A program made the translations under genes and the position numbers. DNA of 64,000 nucleotides, taken from Hippasteria phrygiana. Its lineage: Eukaryota > Echinodermata > Asteroidea > Valvatida > Goniasteridae. Positions 53,325-63,779 of the stretch are shown here, piece by piece. How positions within the stretch are numbered: position 1 is the stretch's first letter; each line of letters begins with the position of its first letter. The DNA is taken from contig JAZGUH010000327.1 in assembly GCA_037893225.1 (NCBI GenBank), positions 496,001 to 560,000 of the forward strand, in the 5' to 3' direction. The notes under the pieces are model-generated. The model searched no databases, was not told the DNA's origin, and saw only the letters and a program-made list of their open reading frames with translations.

Positions 53325-54346
53325 ACTGAATTATTACGAAATACTGTACTAGACTGTAAGTAAATAGCAGCCTCGAGCATCCTGTGAAATCATGGCACCT
53401 GGTGCGCAGTCATTTTCAAGAAAAGTGCAAATTTATATCATTTGCCAACAATTGTCGGCCGACAATCGTTTGAAATAGTCAACATGTAGTTCCCCGACTA
53501 GATAATTTCCTGACGTCTATAAATTGCCCCGTTTTGTCTACGGTATGGTCAGGGAAGCAGACTAGTACTAGAACATAATTGTTGTCTCTGTTTTCCTAGC
53601 ATTTATGCTCAAATTTTTTTAAACAGGTCAGTGTATCAGTATTTGCTAGCACGCTACATGTATAGAATACTAACCCCCAAACCATTAGTGCTGTCCCAAA
53701 TATACCGAATATTTGAATATTCAATTGTCAACCGAATATTCGAATATTCAATTGTCAACCGAATATTTGAATATTCAATTGTCAACCGAATATTCGAATA
53801 TTCAATTGTCAACCGAATATTCTAATATTCAATTGTCAACCGAATATTCGAATATCTTTTTGGCGGTTCGAATATTCGAATATCTTTTTGGCGGTTCGAA
53901 TATTCAAAAAAGAAAAATAGCAGTGTGAAATGCCGCATTTTTGTCGAAGATAACTTTTTTGTGGCCAGAAGTTTTTGTTCCCGTCCGTAAAACCCTTGAC
54001 ACTTGTAAAAAAAAAGTACTCCTGCAAAAATGCAGGCTGGAGTTTGGTTTCTTATCAGAACGTTATGTACCCGTAATGATCTTGATACAATGGGCGCATG
54101 CACACAAATGTCGATTGAGCGGTCCATAATATTGATCGGCGCACGTAAAACACCGGCGTAATGGCGCGGCATGCAGTTGCAGCTGACGCGTGAAAAACTT
54201 GATCGGCAAGTATCGAATATTTGAATATTCGGTCAAATCAAGTTTCAAATAATCGAATACTGAATTATTCGAAAATGAACAGCCCTAAAATCCAATTATT
54301 TCTGAAAATTACAGCAAAAGCAAATCGTGTATACTACCTTTAAGAA
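53325..54346. mobile_element. MITE-A family copy interrupted by a GAATATTC element
   Basis: From TATTACGAAATACTGTACTA through GCACCTGGTGCGCAGTCA, the TAGTTCCCCGACTAGA / CAGACTAGTA module and TACTAACCCCCAAA, then after the insert TCCAATTATTTCTGAAAATT and TACTACCTTTAA. It is the reverse complement of 17639-18045. Confidence 0.65.
53686..54287. mobile_element. hAT-like element with GAATATTCGAATATTC repeats
   Basis: TAGTGCTGTCC at the left and GAACAGCCCTA at the right are inverted. The left 220 bp consists of tandem CGAATATTCGAATATTCAAT / TGTCAAC units (about 29 bp, five or six copies, 53697-53865), with a shorter GAATATTCG region at the right. The flanks AAACCATT and AAATCCAA are compatible with a decayed 8-bp duplication of the MITE-A sequence AAATCCAT. 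Confidence 0.65.
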
Positions 54347-55149
54347 AGGGTCTGCTACACATGTAGGATCAAACCATCAGGGTTTTTTTCTTCTTTTTTT
54401 TTGCACTTCCTTGTCTGTCTACATGTGTGTGGAAGGAGAAAAACCTGGAAATTGTTCAAAGCTGGTGTGGTGTATTTATAGTCTTCTGCTCTTTATAAAT
54501 GGTAACGTGGCCCACACTAGGGAACGGAGGGTAATTTGTGGAAAATTGGCTTTGCAGTAAACAGTCTAACAACAAAGCGACATTTTCAGACTTGTTCCTG
54601 CCTTGGTCATGTTTCTGTACTATCCTGAAAACCCTTCGGTATTTCTTATTGAATTTGATAGTGTCATCCATATTTGTAATGTTATTATTAAAATAGTTGA
54701 AATTAAAATGTACCGTGGGTAGTAAATTAAAAAACAAACTCCCCTTTCAGTCACGGTTGTTTTCACAAGTTTGAGCGGAAGTAATATTCACTGCGGCCTG
54801 TTGCGTGCATTAAGTGGTCCAGGAAACTCATGCCCCGGGGAGCAAATCTAATAAGGAAACTGCAATTTAAGTATTTTAACCACAACCTCATTACCTGAAT
54901 ATATACTTGGATGACATTTTAGGGAGTAGAGAACAATAAAGGGGTTTTTCAAAACAAGTAAAAAGGGGACGTCAAGTTATTTTCATCACCAAATTATATG
55001 GAATAAGGTCTGCACAGGTATCTTTGTTGTTGAGCATGCAAAACCAAGCACATGCCTTGCTGACAGAAATGTTGTTCAAGTCCAATTACAGTTTAGCAAA
55101 GTGCAACATAATGTGTGTGCATACTTGCACTCAAATGTAGGTGATGAAG
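54347..55149 (+). other. Intron sequence, no gene seen
   Basis: No supportable feature in about 0.8 kb. Confidence 0.45.
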
Positions 55150-55152
55150 TAA

Positions 55153-55684
55153 AGCCTGGTTTCCATATCCACGTAAGAAACACAGAGAGCAACACAAACA
55201 GCACCCAAACTACAGCGCAGACATATGGAAACCTTTCCTCCGTAAATGTCGCGGGCAACCCAGACGGACGTAAACTATCTTGCAGACGATCGGCAGAGTT
55301 GAACCAAGTTCAACTTTGCCGATCTTCTGCGTATCCCTACTGTTTGTCCGCCGATCGTTTCGGTGAATGGAAACACATTTCAATCACAGAATCAATCCCA
55401 CAATGCCATGCAGAGTACCCGGTGTTTCCACTTGTATTTTATTGAATTGAATTGAATTGAAAAGAGTCTGCACTCAAATTAAAATGATTTGTTGAGTGCC
55501 ACCATATTGGACAAGCTAGCATGGACACAATATCATTTATTACGTCGTGTATCGGATCGATCACAGTGCCCTCCAGACATCGATCACAGTGCCCTCCAGA
55601 CATCGCAGCACGTCCTGCTTACGATGGTTCCGCGTACTGTCTGCGCAGTCTGTGAAGGCGCAACGGCGATATCGAAACTAGGCT
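55153..55684. mobile_element. Harbinger-like MITE with TAA duplication, copy B
   Basis: AGCCTGGTTTCCATAT at the left, ATATCGAAACTAGGCT at the right, TAA on both sides (55150-55152 and 55685-55687). The centre AAGTTCAACTTTGCCGA matches copy A at 8884-9405. 532 bp, non-coding. Confidence 0.7.
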
Positions 55685-55769
55685 TAACACGGTATTTTGT
55701 ACATTTTTTGCCTGACATCCCAGCTTTAGGAAGCTTACTTCCCTTATCAAAATAAGGACAACTCATTCT

Positions 55770-56260
55770 AACTGGCTATCTAATTTGACTGAATTGGTAT
55801 TGATTTTCAAAGTGAACTAAGAAACTGGCAGGAGCGGGATTCGAACCTGCAACCTCCGGGTTACCGTACCGGCGCTCTACCAACTGAGCTATCTTGCCCT
55901 ATGTTAGCGGTCTCCCAAATTGTCAGTATCTTTGTTCGGGTGGGTGCTAGTCAGAAGTCATGAACCCAGAATGCCGTATAGCCAGGGATCACACCCAATT
56001 TTACGATACAACCTAGGAAGCGACATTGTGGGGATCACTCAATGAGGATACAACTTTTTAACTTATAATTCATCAAACAATCCACAAGGGAAACTGACTA
56101 GGTAAATTTGAATACATTTTCAAAGTGAACTAAGAAACTGGCAGGAGCAGGATTCGAACCTGCGAACCTGCGACATTGTGGGGATCACTCAATGAGGATT
56201 TTCAAATTTACCTAGTCAGTTTCCCTTGTAGATTGTTTGACGAATTATAAGTTAAAAAGT
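55770..56260 (-). mobile_element. tRNA-derived SINE pair, minus strand
   Basis: A 72-nt tRNA-like segment (55827-55898, minus strand) has TAGCTCAGTTGGTAGAGC and GCAGGTTCGAATCCCGC; the anticodon-loop position 33 is C rather than T and the stem has mismatches, so it is not a working tRNA. A truncated second unit (about 56124-56170) and two copies of CTCATTGAGTGATCCCCACA show a tandem arrangement like the one at 25.1 kb. Confidence 0.75.
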
Positions 56261-57004
56261 CGTATTCTTCTTCTTCTTCTTCTTCTCAGTACTTTCTTCT
56301 CACATTTGTTATTAAAAAAAAAGAACTTTTGCTATTTTGGGCATCTGCAACCCTTGAAAAAAGGCTTTTATTCTAGGTTGTTTTTGTGCATCTACACTGA
56401 AAATGTTAATTAGTCAATCGCGGTGAAAAAGTCGTCAAATAGCGAGAAAATAATTAGTAATGCAAGTGATTAGTCAGATGACAATTTAGTTTAGGGGTGT
56501 GACGAATTAAAGTCCATGCAATATGAATCATTTTAATTGCTTGACGAATCATTTTAATTGCTTGATGAATTAAAATAAGTGAAAGACTAATTTAAATGAC
56601 GTACTAATCTACCGAACGTCAAATGACAAATATGCATAGTCATGTAAATTAGATGTGACGAATTATTTTTGACATGACAAATTGAATGACTAACTTTTTA
56701 CAACTTGACTAATTAACAGAGCGAGCCCGCCAAAATATACCGATATTTTTGTACTTTTGACCTTTGATTGCCGGGTTTCCCACCCTGGGCGCGCTACGTG
56801 GGGCCTTTCTCGACTGTTTCATGAAGGGTAGGCCTACAACGGATAGATGTTCGCAGTAAATGTCGGTTGCGCGTTACGACTCCTTTTCCTTCAGGAAACA
56901 GTCAACGGGAAGCCGCGCGATGCATTAGTCAACGTCATGCCGTAATCTGGTAATGTATTAATATGCGCGGTCTGTTTGAAATATGTGTGTACAGCGTTAA
57001 GACG
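56261..57004 (+). other. Intron sequence with (TTC)n and TTAGTCAAT-type motifs
   Basis: A TTC microsatellite lies at about 56266-56285. From 56400 on, short motifs such as ATTAGTCA, GACGAATTA and GACTAATT recur, and similar ones appear at 57640-57850 (TTACTAATTCATTTTCTTGCA three times). They may be the two ends of one large decayed element. Confidence 0.45.
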
Positions 57005-57180
57005 ATACATGATGTATCGCTGCAGGTGCCTCTCGGAATTGAACGGGAAATTTGACTTTTTATCCGGATCGTAAGTAAACCCTAGTACCTGTATCCTCGA
57101 ACTCTACTTGTATCTCTGGTTGCGTACCAGTATTTTGGTGGCCGTTATAAGGGTGAAATCTGATGTTTTCGTTGGGTCTT
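57005..57180. repeat. Dispersed repeat, inverted copy of 24804-25020
   Basis: CTCGGAATTGAACGGGAAAT, TATCCGGATCGTAA and AGGGTGAAATCTGATGTTTT match the block at 24.8-25.0 kb in reverse. Confidence 0.55.
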
Positions 57181-58094
57181 CAGACACTTTTACTGAAGTT
57201 ATTAATGTCAACCAGTTTGTATTCCATTACAATACAAGCTTCTTCACAAGTCCAGTCAGTCACAACTCACAATTAAAGGGCAAATGACAAATGAATGTTT
57301 TTGTTTCCCTGTGAATTGCTTGACTAAATTGATACTGATAGCTATGAACGTGATAATAAAAAATCAATGTCGACAATTGTTTGCTTCTTATCAATGTGTT
57401 TATAGTGCTTCTTAGGACATATTTATTAATTCTTCAAGAACTACATGTATGTACATGTAGTTAGAAACCTAGTTGCTGACTTCCATAATCAGGCTTCGAT
57501 TCAGAATGAAAAGTGAAACTGGCAGTATTCAGTTCAACGTCTGATTCAATATCTTAAAGATATTGAATGGGATACTGCCAGTTTAAATGTATACATGTAC
57601 TAGGCCTAGGCCGAACATGACAATTTAGAATGGTCAGCATTACTAATTCATTTTCTTGCATTACTAATTCATTTTCTTGCATTACTAATTAATTTTCTTG
57701 CATTACTAATCATTTGAGAAGTTAGTCAAATAAGACACTTTTTCATGACTAATTATAATTAGTCAAAACAACCCATGCATGACAAACTATTAATTAGTCA
57801 AATAAGACAGTGTACATGACTTTTGTTTTTAGTCAATTGACTAAATACAATTTTCAGTGTAATGCACACGAAAATGTACCCAAACTATTGTCAATTTGCA
57901 AGTAATGTAATTAATTGATAAATGTGGGTGGGTTTTGGGGGGTTTTATTTCCCATTAAAAAGTGAACTTTTCTATCTCTAGGAATGTAGCAGTTATGAAA
58001 AGGCGTTATTTTCGTGGTGAAACTCAAAAAGCACAGACAGCATACATTATCTTTAAATTGAAATATTTTATTCCAAGTTCAACCCTAAAAAATC
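57181..58094 (+). other. Intron sequence, no gene seen
   Basis: Contains an inverted pair around 57515-57575 (AACTGGCAGTATTCAGTTC / GGGATACTGCCAGTTTAA) and the TTACTAATTCATTTTCTTGC triplication at 57640-57700. No coding motif. Confidence 0.45.
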
Positions 58095-58178
58095 TTAACA
58101 CGTTGACTGCCGACTACGAGTATATTCGTGGTGACGGGTGTACCGGATTCTGCCACTACGAGTATACTCATAGTGAAC

Positions 58179-59556
58179 CAGGCCTCGACCTTAGCACTAG
58201 CCCGGCGTACAATGTCTAGTAAAAACTGCTCCGGGCTAGTGAAAAGCACTCTTTAACTTGCTCGGTGGGCTAGTTAAAAAAAGCATACCTACCTGCTTAA
58301 AATTGTCACTGTTGCTTGATATTAATCAAACAAACGTTCTTGGTAAGTTTGAGTGAATCTTCTTGTTTCATTTAATGACTGAGTACAGCGCTACGGCGTC
58401 CCGCACAGTCAATACTATGCCGAGCCGCCGCGCTAGCGCTATGCATGCCGCTCGCTGTCTCACAGCAGCTAGCGTGTGTCCTGATGGCAACATGTGTACG
58501 TGCGTATGTACATGTATGCCATTCATTGCGCGCGTGATGCCACAAGCGCACATGACTTGTACAAGGTTGGTAGTCTCATATCAAGTCCAGAATGTGTTGT
58601 GCACTTTTTTGCCAAATGTTGGGACTGGGTGTGGGAAGAAAGTACAGTGAAAGTGCACACAAAAAAGACTATGGATCTTTTCTCAATGCTCGGCTTCGAT
58701 ATCGCGATACGGCTAACACTAAAAACATTTTTATTATGTACATCATCAGTGTTTGAAAAAAATTATTCAGGACCGTCACATTTTTGGCCCATGTCAATTT
58801 GAAGGAAAACGGCAACTAATATTGGCGGAATAATGTCATACGAGGCGCTATACAATCTTTGGTACGTACTGAAGCCAGCTTTGATTAATGGACCCAATCG
58901 GGGAATTCCACGTGCATACTGAGCATGCGCATCGGCACTTGACCTCAGCGATTCATGAGCCATGCATGCATGCAGTGCATGAAAGAAGGCATGAAAGGTA
59001 TGGGGCGCGCGTGCGAAGATTTGTGCAGGTGGTCTGTACCGTACCGGGCCGGTGTACGTGGTTGGTGAGAAGTTTTATTCACTTGGGTCTTTACATTTTC
59101 CGTCATGCGACGATATCTAAATGTATCCAATCCGTCCAAAAAGGAAGCAAAAGAGAATACGATGCAAACTGGAGCAAAAATAAAAGACAACGTGTCTACA
59201 GACAAGACTGGGAGCGGGACTGTGACTGTGGCTGGCTTAGCTACGATGGAAATACAATGGTTTGCCGTGTTTGCCGCGTTTGCCGCGAAATGAAACTGAC
59301 CGGAGGGAGTGGAAGGAAACATAACCTTATCATTCACTAATTTCTTTTCTATTTTATAGTTTGAAAAATCACTTATTAGTTATAACTCTACCAAATCCTC
59401 CAATATTAATACGATACCATAGGGAGTTTATCGTTAATGAGATATTTTACAAAGTGTCCATTAAATGTGGGCTAGTAAAAATTTCTGCGGGCTAGTAAAA
59501 AACCCAGTTAACTTGCCCGGTGGACTAGTTAAAAAAAAGCTTAAGATCGAGGCCTG
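58179..59556. mobile_element. hAT element remnant, CAGGCCTCGA ends
   Basis: CAGGCCTCGA and TCGAGGCCTG are mirrored. AGTGAAC stands on both sides (58172-58178 and 59557-59563), giving a 7- to 8-bp target duplication. Near each end are GGGCTAGTAAAAA / TTGCYCGGTGGRCTAGTTAA direct and inverted units. The middle keeps part of a transposase gene. It lies inside the TTAACACG MITE. Confidence 0.7.
59140..59325 (+). pseudogene. N-terminal zinc-finger exon of a ZNF862-like hAT transposase, partial
   Basis: The plus-strand frame reads SKREYDANWSKNKRQRVYRQ, DWERDCDCGWLSYDGNTMVC and CREMKLTGGSGRKHN. W--Y----K-MVC--C of this kind is the BED/TTF-type finger that opens ZNF862/C17orf113-like hAT-derived proteins. 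One short duplication (RVCRVC) is visible. The catalytic RNase-H-like part and the dimerisation domain are absent, so the remnant cannot transpose by itself. Confidence 0.55.
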
Positions 59557-59741
59557 AGTGAACCAAATGTTGTTATGGTAATTGAATACTCTGGCATCAC
59601 CGAAGACGCATCAGATACGCTGCTGGCAGTATGAGTACATCAATGGAATGGTTGTGATCGATAGAGACAGCTTGAAAGCAAAGATCATCAGTGGCAATGT
59701 GGTGGCGCCCTATACATTTTGGCTGGCAGTCAACGTGTTAA

Positions 59742-60960
59742 CCCAACAACATGTACCAGCATATTCCATTGAATGATAAATATAGAGTGTCCAAACTGTC
59801 CAAAAGACACTCAAGCAACTCTCTGACTCTATTCGTTAATACAAAATAACGAGTGTCATGTCTGTCCTTGCCTGTCTACCAATTTTTCCTCTTTCAAATT
59901 TCTGCAGAAGAAATAAGGCATCTTTTCACTGTAGTGAGAGATTGGTGTTTCTGTCATATATACAAGTTTGTTTTTCAAAACCTCTTGCTTACAATTTGTC
60001 TTGTTTTAACACACATCAGCTAATTAGTTTCATGTGCATGTACATTTCTGATCTTTGTTAGGCGAAGTAAAAAATACATGTTTAGAATCCCTGCCTGCTT
60101 CCTTTTTGAAGGCTGCCTGGATTAAAAAAAAAAATTTACCAGAGGAAAATGAGGTGAAAAAATGCAATTAGTGTCAACCGATTCATTAGAAACTAAAATA
60201 CTTGCTTTTCAGAACTTCTAAAACTATTAAAAACTTCTAAAAACACTGTAAACTTTTTAAATTCTCTTGTCCAACATGTACAACATTTTTGTGATTTCGA
60301 ACAGTTGAAAACCCTACGGTTGTCAGAAATTGAAAAAGGAATGGTGGCCATCTTCTCTTGAAAATTTTAAAAATTAAAAAGGACCCATCCTAATTTTGTG
60401 TTAAAAACCCGGACGCTAAACATTTTGTTTGTTTTTTTTACTTGGCCTTATCAATCATCATGTGCTTTGTTCACTATTCCTTAATTTCTGTAATTTAATT
60501 GATCATTGTTTTGGTTTTTTCTTTTTCGTTTATAAGCAATGTGTGATTGGGTTCTTTTGAATGTCTCGATCCACATGTTTCAGTTCAAAAAATAATTTCA
60601 GGAAAAAAAATAAATACATTTTTGAAAGTGACAAACATAACAGACAGGAATTGAGAACATTTGAGGTTTAGGTGATGAGCGTCTCATTAATCAACATCAG
60701 TGTAAGCATTAACCATTTCAATTGTCAATATTTGGCCACACCATAAAAGCCATTGGGGGAGAACTCGGTATAAACATCATTGGAATTTGTGGTTATGGAG
60801 TTGGCATCCATGTATGTACAAAGAGAGAAAAGGTGCATGTGCAATAGGAAAACACTGTAGTTTTAAATGTGGTGTTTTGTATTAGTGCTCATTATTTTAG
60901 AATACGCATCATACATATATGTACGTAAAAAATAGTTTGATATTTACATATTTTGCCAAA
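59742..60960 (+). other. Intron sequence, no gene seen
   Basis: A/T-rich DNA of 1.2 kb with no recognised repeats or frames. Confidence 0.45.
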
Positions 60961-61218
60961 TGTGACCGGCTCTGGCAAAACCCGGCACTTCTCGGCATTT
61001 CCCATTATGCGGTATGGGCCCGCAACATTAAATAATTGTATCGGTGATATATAATTATTGAAATTTGTGACCAGCTCTAGCAAAACCCAACACTTGGGGT
61101 GAAATTTTAATATTAGGGTTTTGGTATCACTGATACCATTTTTTAACATCATGTGGGCCCATACCGCGTAACGGGAAATGTCGAGAAGCGTCGGGGGGTT
61201 TTCCCAGAGCCGGTCACA
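60961..61218. mobile_element. MITE with TGTGACCGGCTCTGGCAAAA ends
   Basis: TGTGACCGGCTCTGGCAAAA and the mirrored TTTTCCCAGAGCCGGTCACA start arms that pair imperfectly over about 75 bp. A third, inner TGTGACCAGCTCTAGCAAAA sits at 61067. 258 bp, non-coding; tip related to 42576-43014. Confidence 0.7.
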
Positions 61219-62380
61219 AATTGCATGGGAATTGTAATTGTAAAGTCACACGATAAAAGCAACACTAAAATGCTGAAGTAAACTGCCAATAATTTTTAAA
61301 GAGAAGGCAAGAGCAAAAAGAGAAATAGAACACAATCATTTGGAAATCAAAACACACACATGTCAATTAAAAAAGGAACAAGTTAAACCACTATAAATAA
61401 ACTTATCTGCCAGTTTGCCAGATCACACTTTCATGTACATTATTCAGTCATTTGTTTCTAGGTCCATTGTGTGCCCATTATCTGAAACCAAAGAACAAGG
61501 AGACATTGATTCTTGTAGATTACAGGTACACAATTTATAAAAAGCAGGAACCGAACTTAAAAGAAGGAAATTGGACAGAATTTCTATTCACCATGTTCAC
61601 CATGTAAAGTCATTGTTTACATGTACAATTAACCTACATGTACATGTACATGTGTTGCAGGAGAACCATGTGAACAAGGCTTTTGAAATATTGTCCAAAC
61701 ACGTTCAGTACTGTAATTCTATGTGGAATGCGCAAAATCTAAAACAAACACAAATTTCCACACAAAATTCCATAGGATTGTATAAGTTTGTAGTTAACAC
61801 CAAAGAGAGCCAGGCCTTTTTTTGGGGGGGGGGGGGGGGGGGACTCACAGTTGAGGAGAGGGAATGGATTCCACCACCACCCTAGATCACAGCCAGACAG
61901 TTTTTTTTATGAAATTAAATAGGCAAATAAGGATATTATTTCATTCCAATTAACCAAAGGGTGTTTATGTTACAGGGTAGTTCAGATACATTGTACATGC
62001 TGCACAAAGTTGTGTGGATGCTTAGTTTCTAGGTACATGTAACAGAAGCAATCACCACAGTTTTCACCCGGCGTCATAAAAAGTTGTCTGAAAATGGTAC
62101 CCCTGTTTTGTATAAATTTGTTGTCGTAATGTAGACATTAGTTGAACAAGTCGGAAAAGGTTGGTGTTTAAAAAGACACTGCAAAAGGGAGGTATATGTA
62201 AGATTTCCCTCCTCCACCCAGCTCTCGGAGTGTTTTAACTTACTTATGACGAAAAGTCAGTCATTTTGACAAATTTATACATTTACATGTGGACGTATCC
62301 TTCACCATAATCTCCTCAACGGTGACAAACAAAATATAATTTTTAGAGACATTTTCAGAAAAGTGACTAGAATTGCTGGT
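61219..62380 (+). other. Intron sequence, no gene seen
   Basis: Includes a 19-G run at 61824-61842. No gene or element ends recognised. Confidence 0.45.
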
Positions 62381-63550
62381 AATTGGGTCATTCCACCAGG
62401 TTGGGACACAGTGTGTTATATGACCATATCATTAAAACCATCATTACATTTAATTCAGTTATTTCATGTGACATCCGTCTTTGGGTGTGAGATTATTTGA
62501 GAAAGTTTCAATCATGTAAGTTATATTTTAACAAAAATATGATAAAAAGTGTTATTTTGAATGTAAAATAGACGTAACATGGACACCGTGTCCAACATTT
62601 AAATTGTTGGGTTTTTTCAACACTTTAATAAATAAATGTGGGAAATTCATTATGTACAATATTTAAAAGACACACTATGCAACAATGAAACACCTTTTTA
62701 CGGCAGTCAGTGTCCAAATATAGCAGAAATAGCAAGAATTTGAAGAATCGGTGCAGACATAACATGGACACCATGATAGACCATGACCATACATAGATTT
62801 CTGCTGTTGTGCTGCATTTGGATATTGAATATCATAACAAATTTTGTGTGTGTTGCAGTTTGTGTTTTGTAATTAGTATACAGAGTGAGTTTGCATAATT
62901 ATTTATATAAATGTTGAAAATGTTACAAAAAGGAAATGTGCATTTTCATGTCATACCCTGTCAGTACTAAATGTTACGTCCAGACTGCCTAAATTTTTCA
63001 TCATTAAATAAATAATTATGCAACTTACTGTATGTACTAACTAAAAGACACTCAATGCTACAAGAAAACACTTTTTGTTATGGTTGCCAGTGTCCAAATA
63101 GCTCAGAAACAGCAAGAACAAAAAAACATGCATGTGTGGACGTAACAGTGGACGCAGTGTCCATGTTACGTCCACACTCACGTCTGTTCTTGCTGTCTCT
63201 GCTCTATTTGGACACTGACTACCATAAAAAAGGTGTTCTTGTGTTGCATAGTACATCTTTTAATTAGTACACATGGTGAATAACCCATATTGTATTTAAA
63301 GTCTTGAAAAAAACCACAAAAATGGAAATATGGACGTGTCCATGTTACGTCAAACTGGTTACGTCAAACTGACACATTTTTTTATCATATTTTTGGTAAA
63401 ATATAATTTACATGATTTAAAACTTTCTAAAATATTGCCCACCCAAAGACTGATGTTACATGAAATAACTGAATCAAATGTAATAGTACTTTTAAAGATA
63501 TGGATAAATGTCACACAACTGTGTCCCAACCTGGTGGAATGACCCAATTA
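62381..63550. mobile_element. GGGTCATTCCACCAGG element with long inverted ends
   Basis: TAATTGGGTCATTCCACCAG is mirrored at 63531-63550; the arms remain alignable for about 180 bp (GGTTGGGACACAG, TTCAGTTATTTCATGT, TCTTTGGGTG). Inside are three 80- to 120-bp units (62650-62780, 63040-63170, and 63165-63265 inverted) containing AGTGTCCAAATA, ACACCTTTTT and ATGTTACGTCC, so the interior is itself a hairpin. 1,170 bp without a gene. Confidence 0.7.
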
Positions 63551-63779
63551 TTACATGGCTTAATATTCATTTTGCCTTTTGACATTATAAGTCAGTGTTT
63601 TTTTTAGCTTGTTTCCTAACCACGGGTGATGATGCATATTGTGTACATGTATCCTTAGATAAATCAGCTTTACACCTGGTTCATTAACAATGGTGAAAAA
63701 TAGGCTGAATTCTCAGAGCACTGTGTCGCTAAATGTAGAAGTAAAAATAAACAAGGCCGTCTCTGGAATTCCTCTCCAG

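Larger units (their letters stand above)
58095..59741. mobile_element. TTAACACGTTGACTGCC MITE, split by a hAT element
   Basis: TTAACACGTTGACTGCC at the left and GGCAGTCAACGTGTTAA at the right are perfect inverted ends with TTAA tips. Removing the inner insertion leaves about 260 bp that still pairs (CTACGAGTATA / TGAGTACATC arms). Confidence 0.7.
30254..63779 (+). other. JAKMIP first coding intron, 33,526 bp
   Basis: Starts GTGAGTAC and ends TCTGGAATTCCTCTCCAG; phase 0 on both sides. No further JAKMIP-like coding segment was recognised inside. It is filled with retroelements and DNA elements listed separately, most of them without orientation bias. Confidence 0.8.

Noticed and set aside
53697..53865. 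CRISPR-like array of about 29-bp repeats
   Set aside because: The units are directly tandem without unique spacers and belong to the subterminal array of a DNA element in a eukaryotic genome.
55827..55898. Minus-strand tRNA gene (72 nt, cloverleaf-like)
   Set aside because: Position 33 is C instead of T, and stem mismatches are present; flanking SINE body sequence is conserved with the other units.
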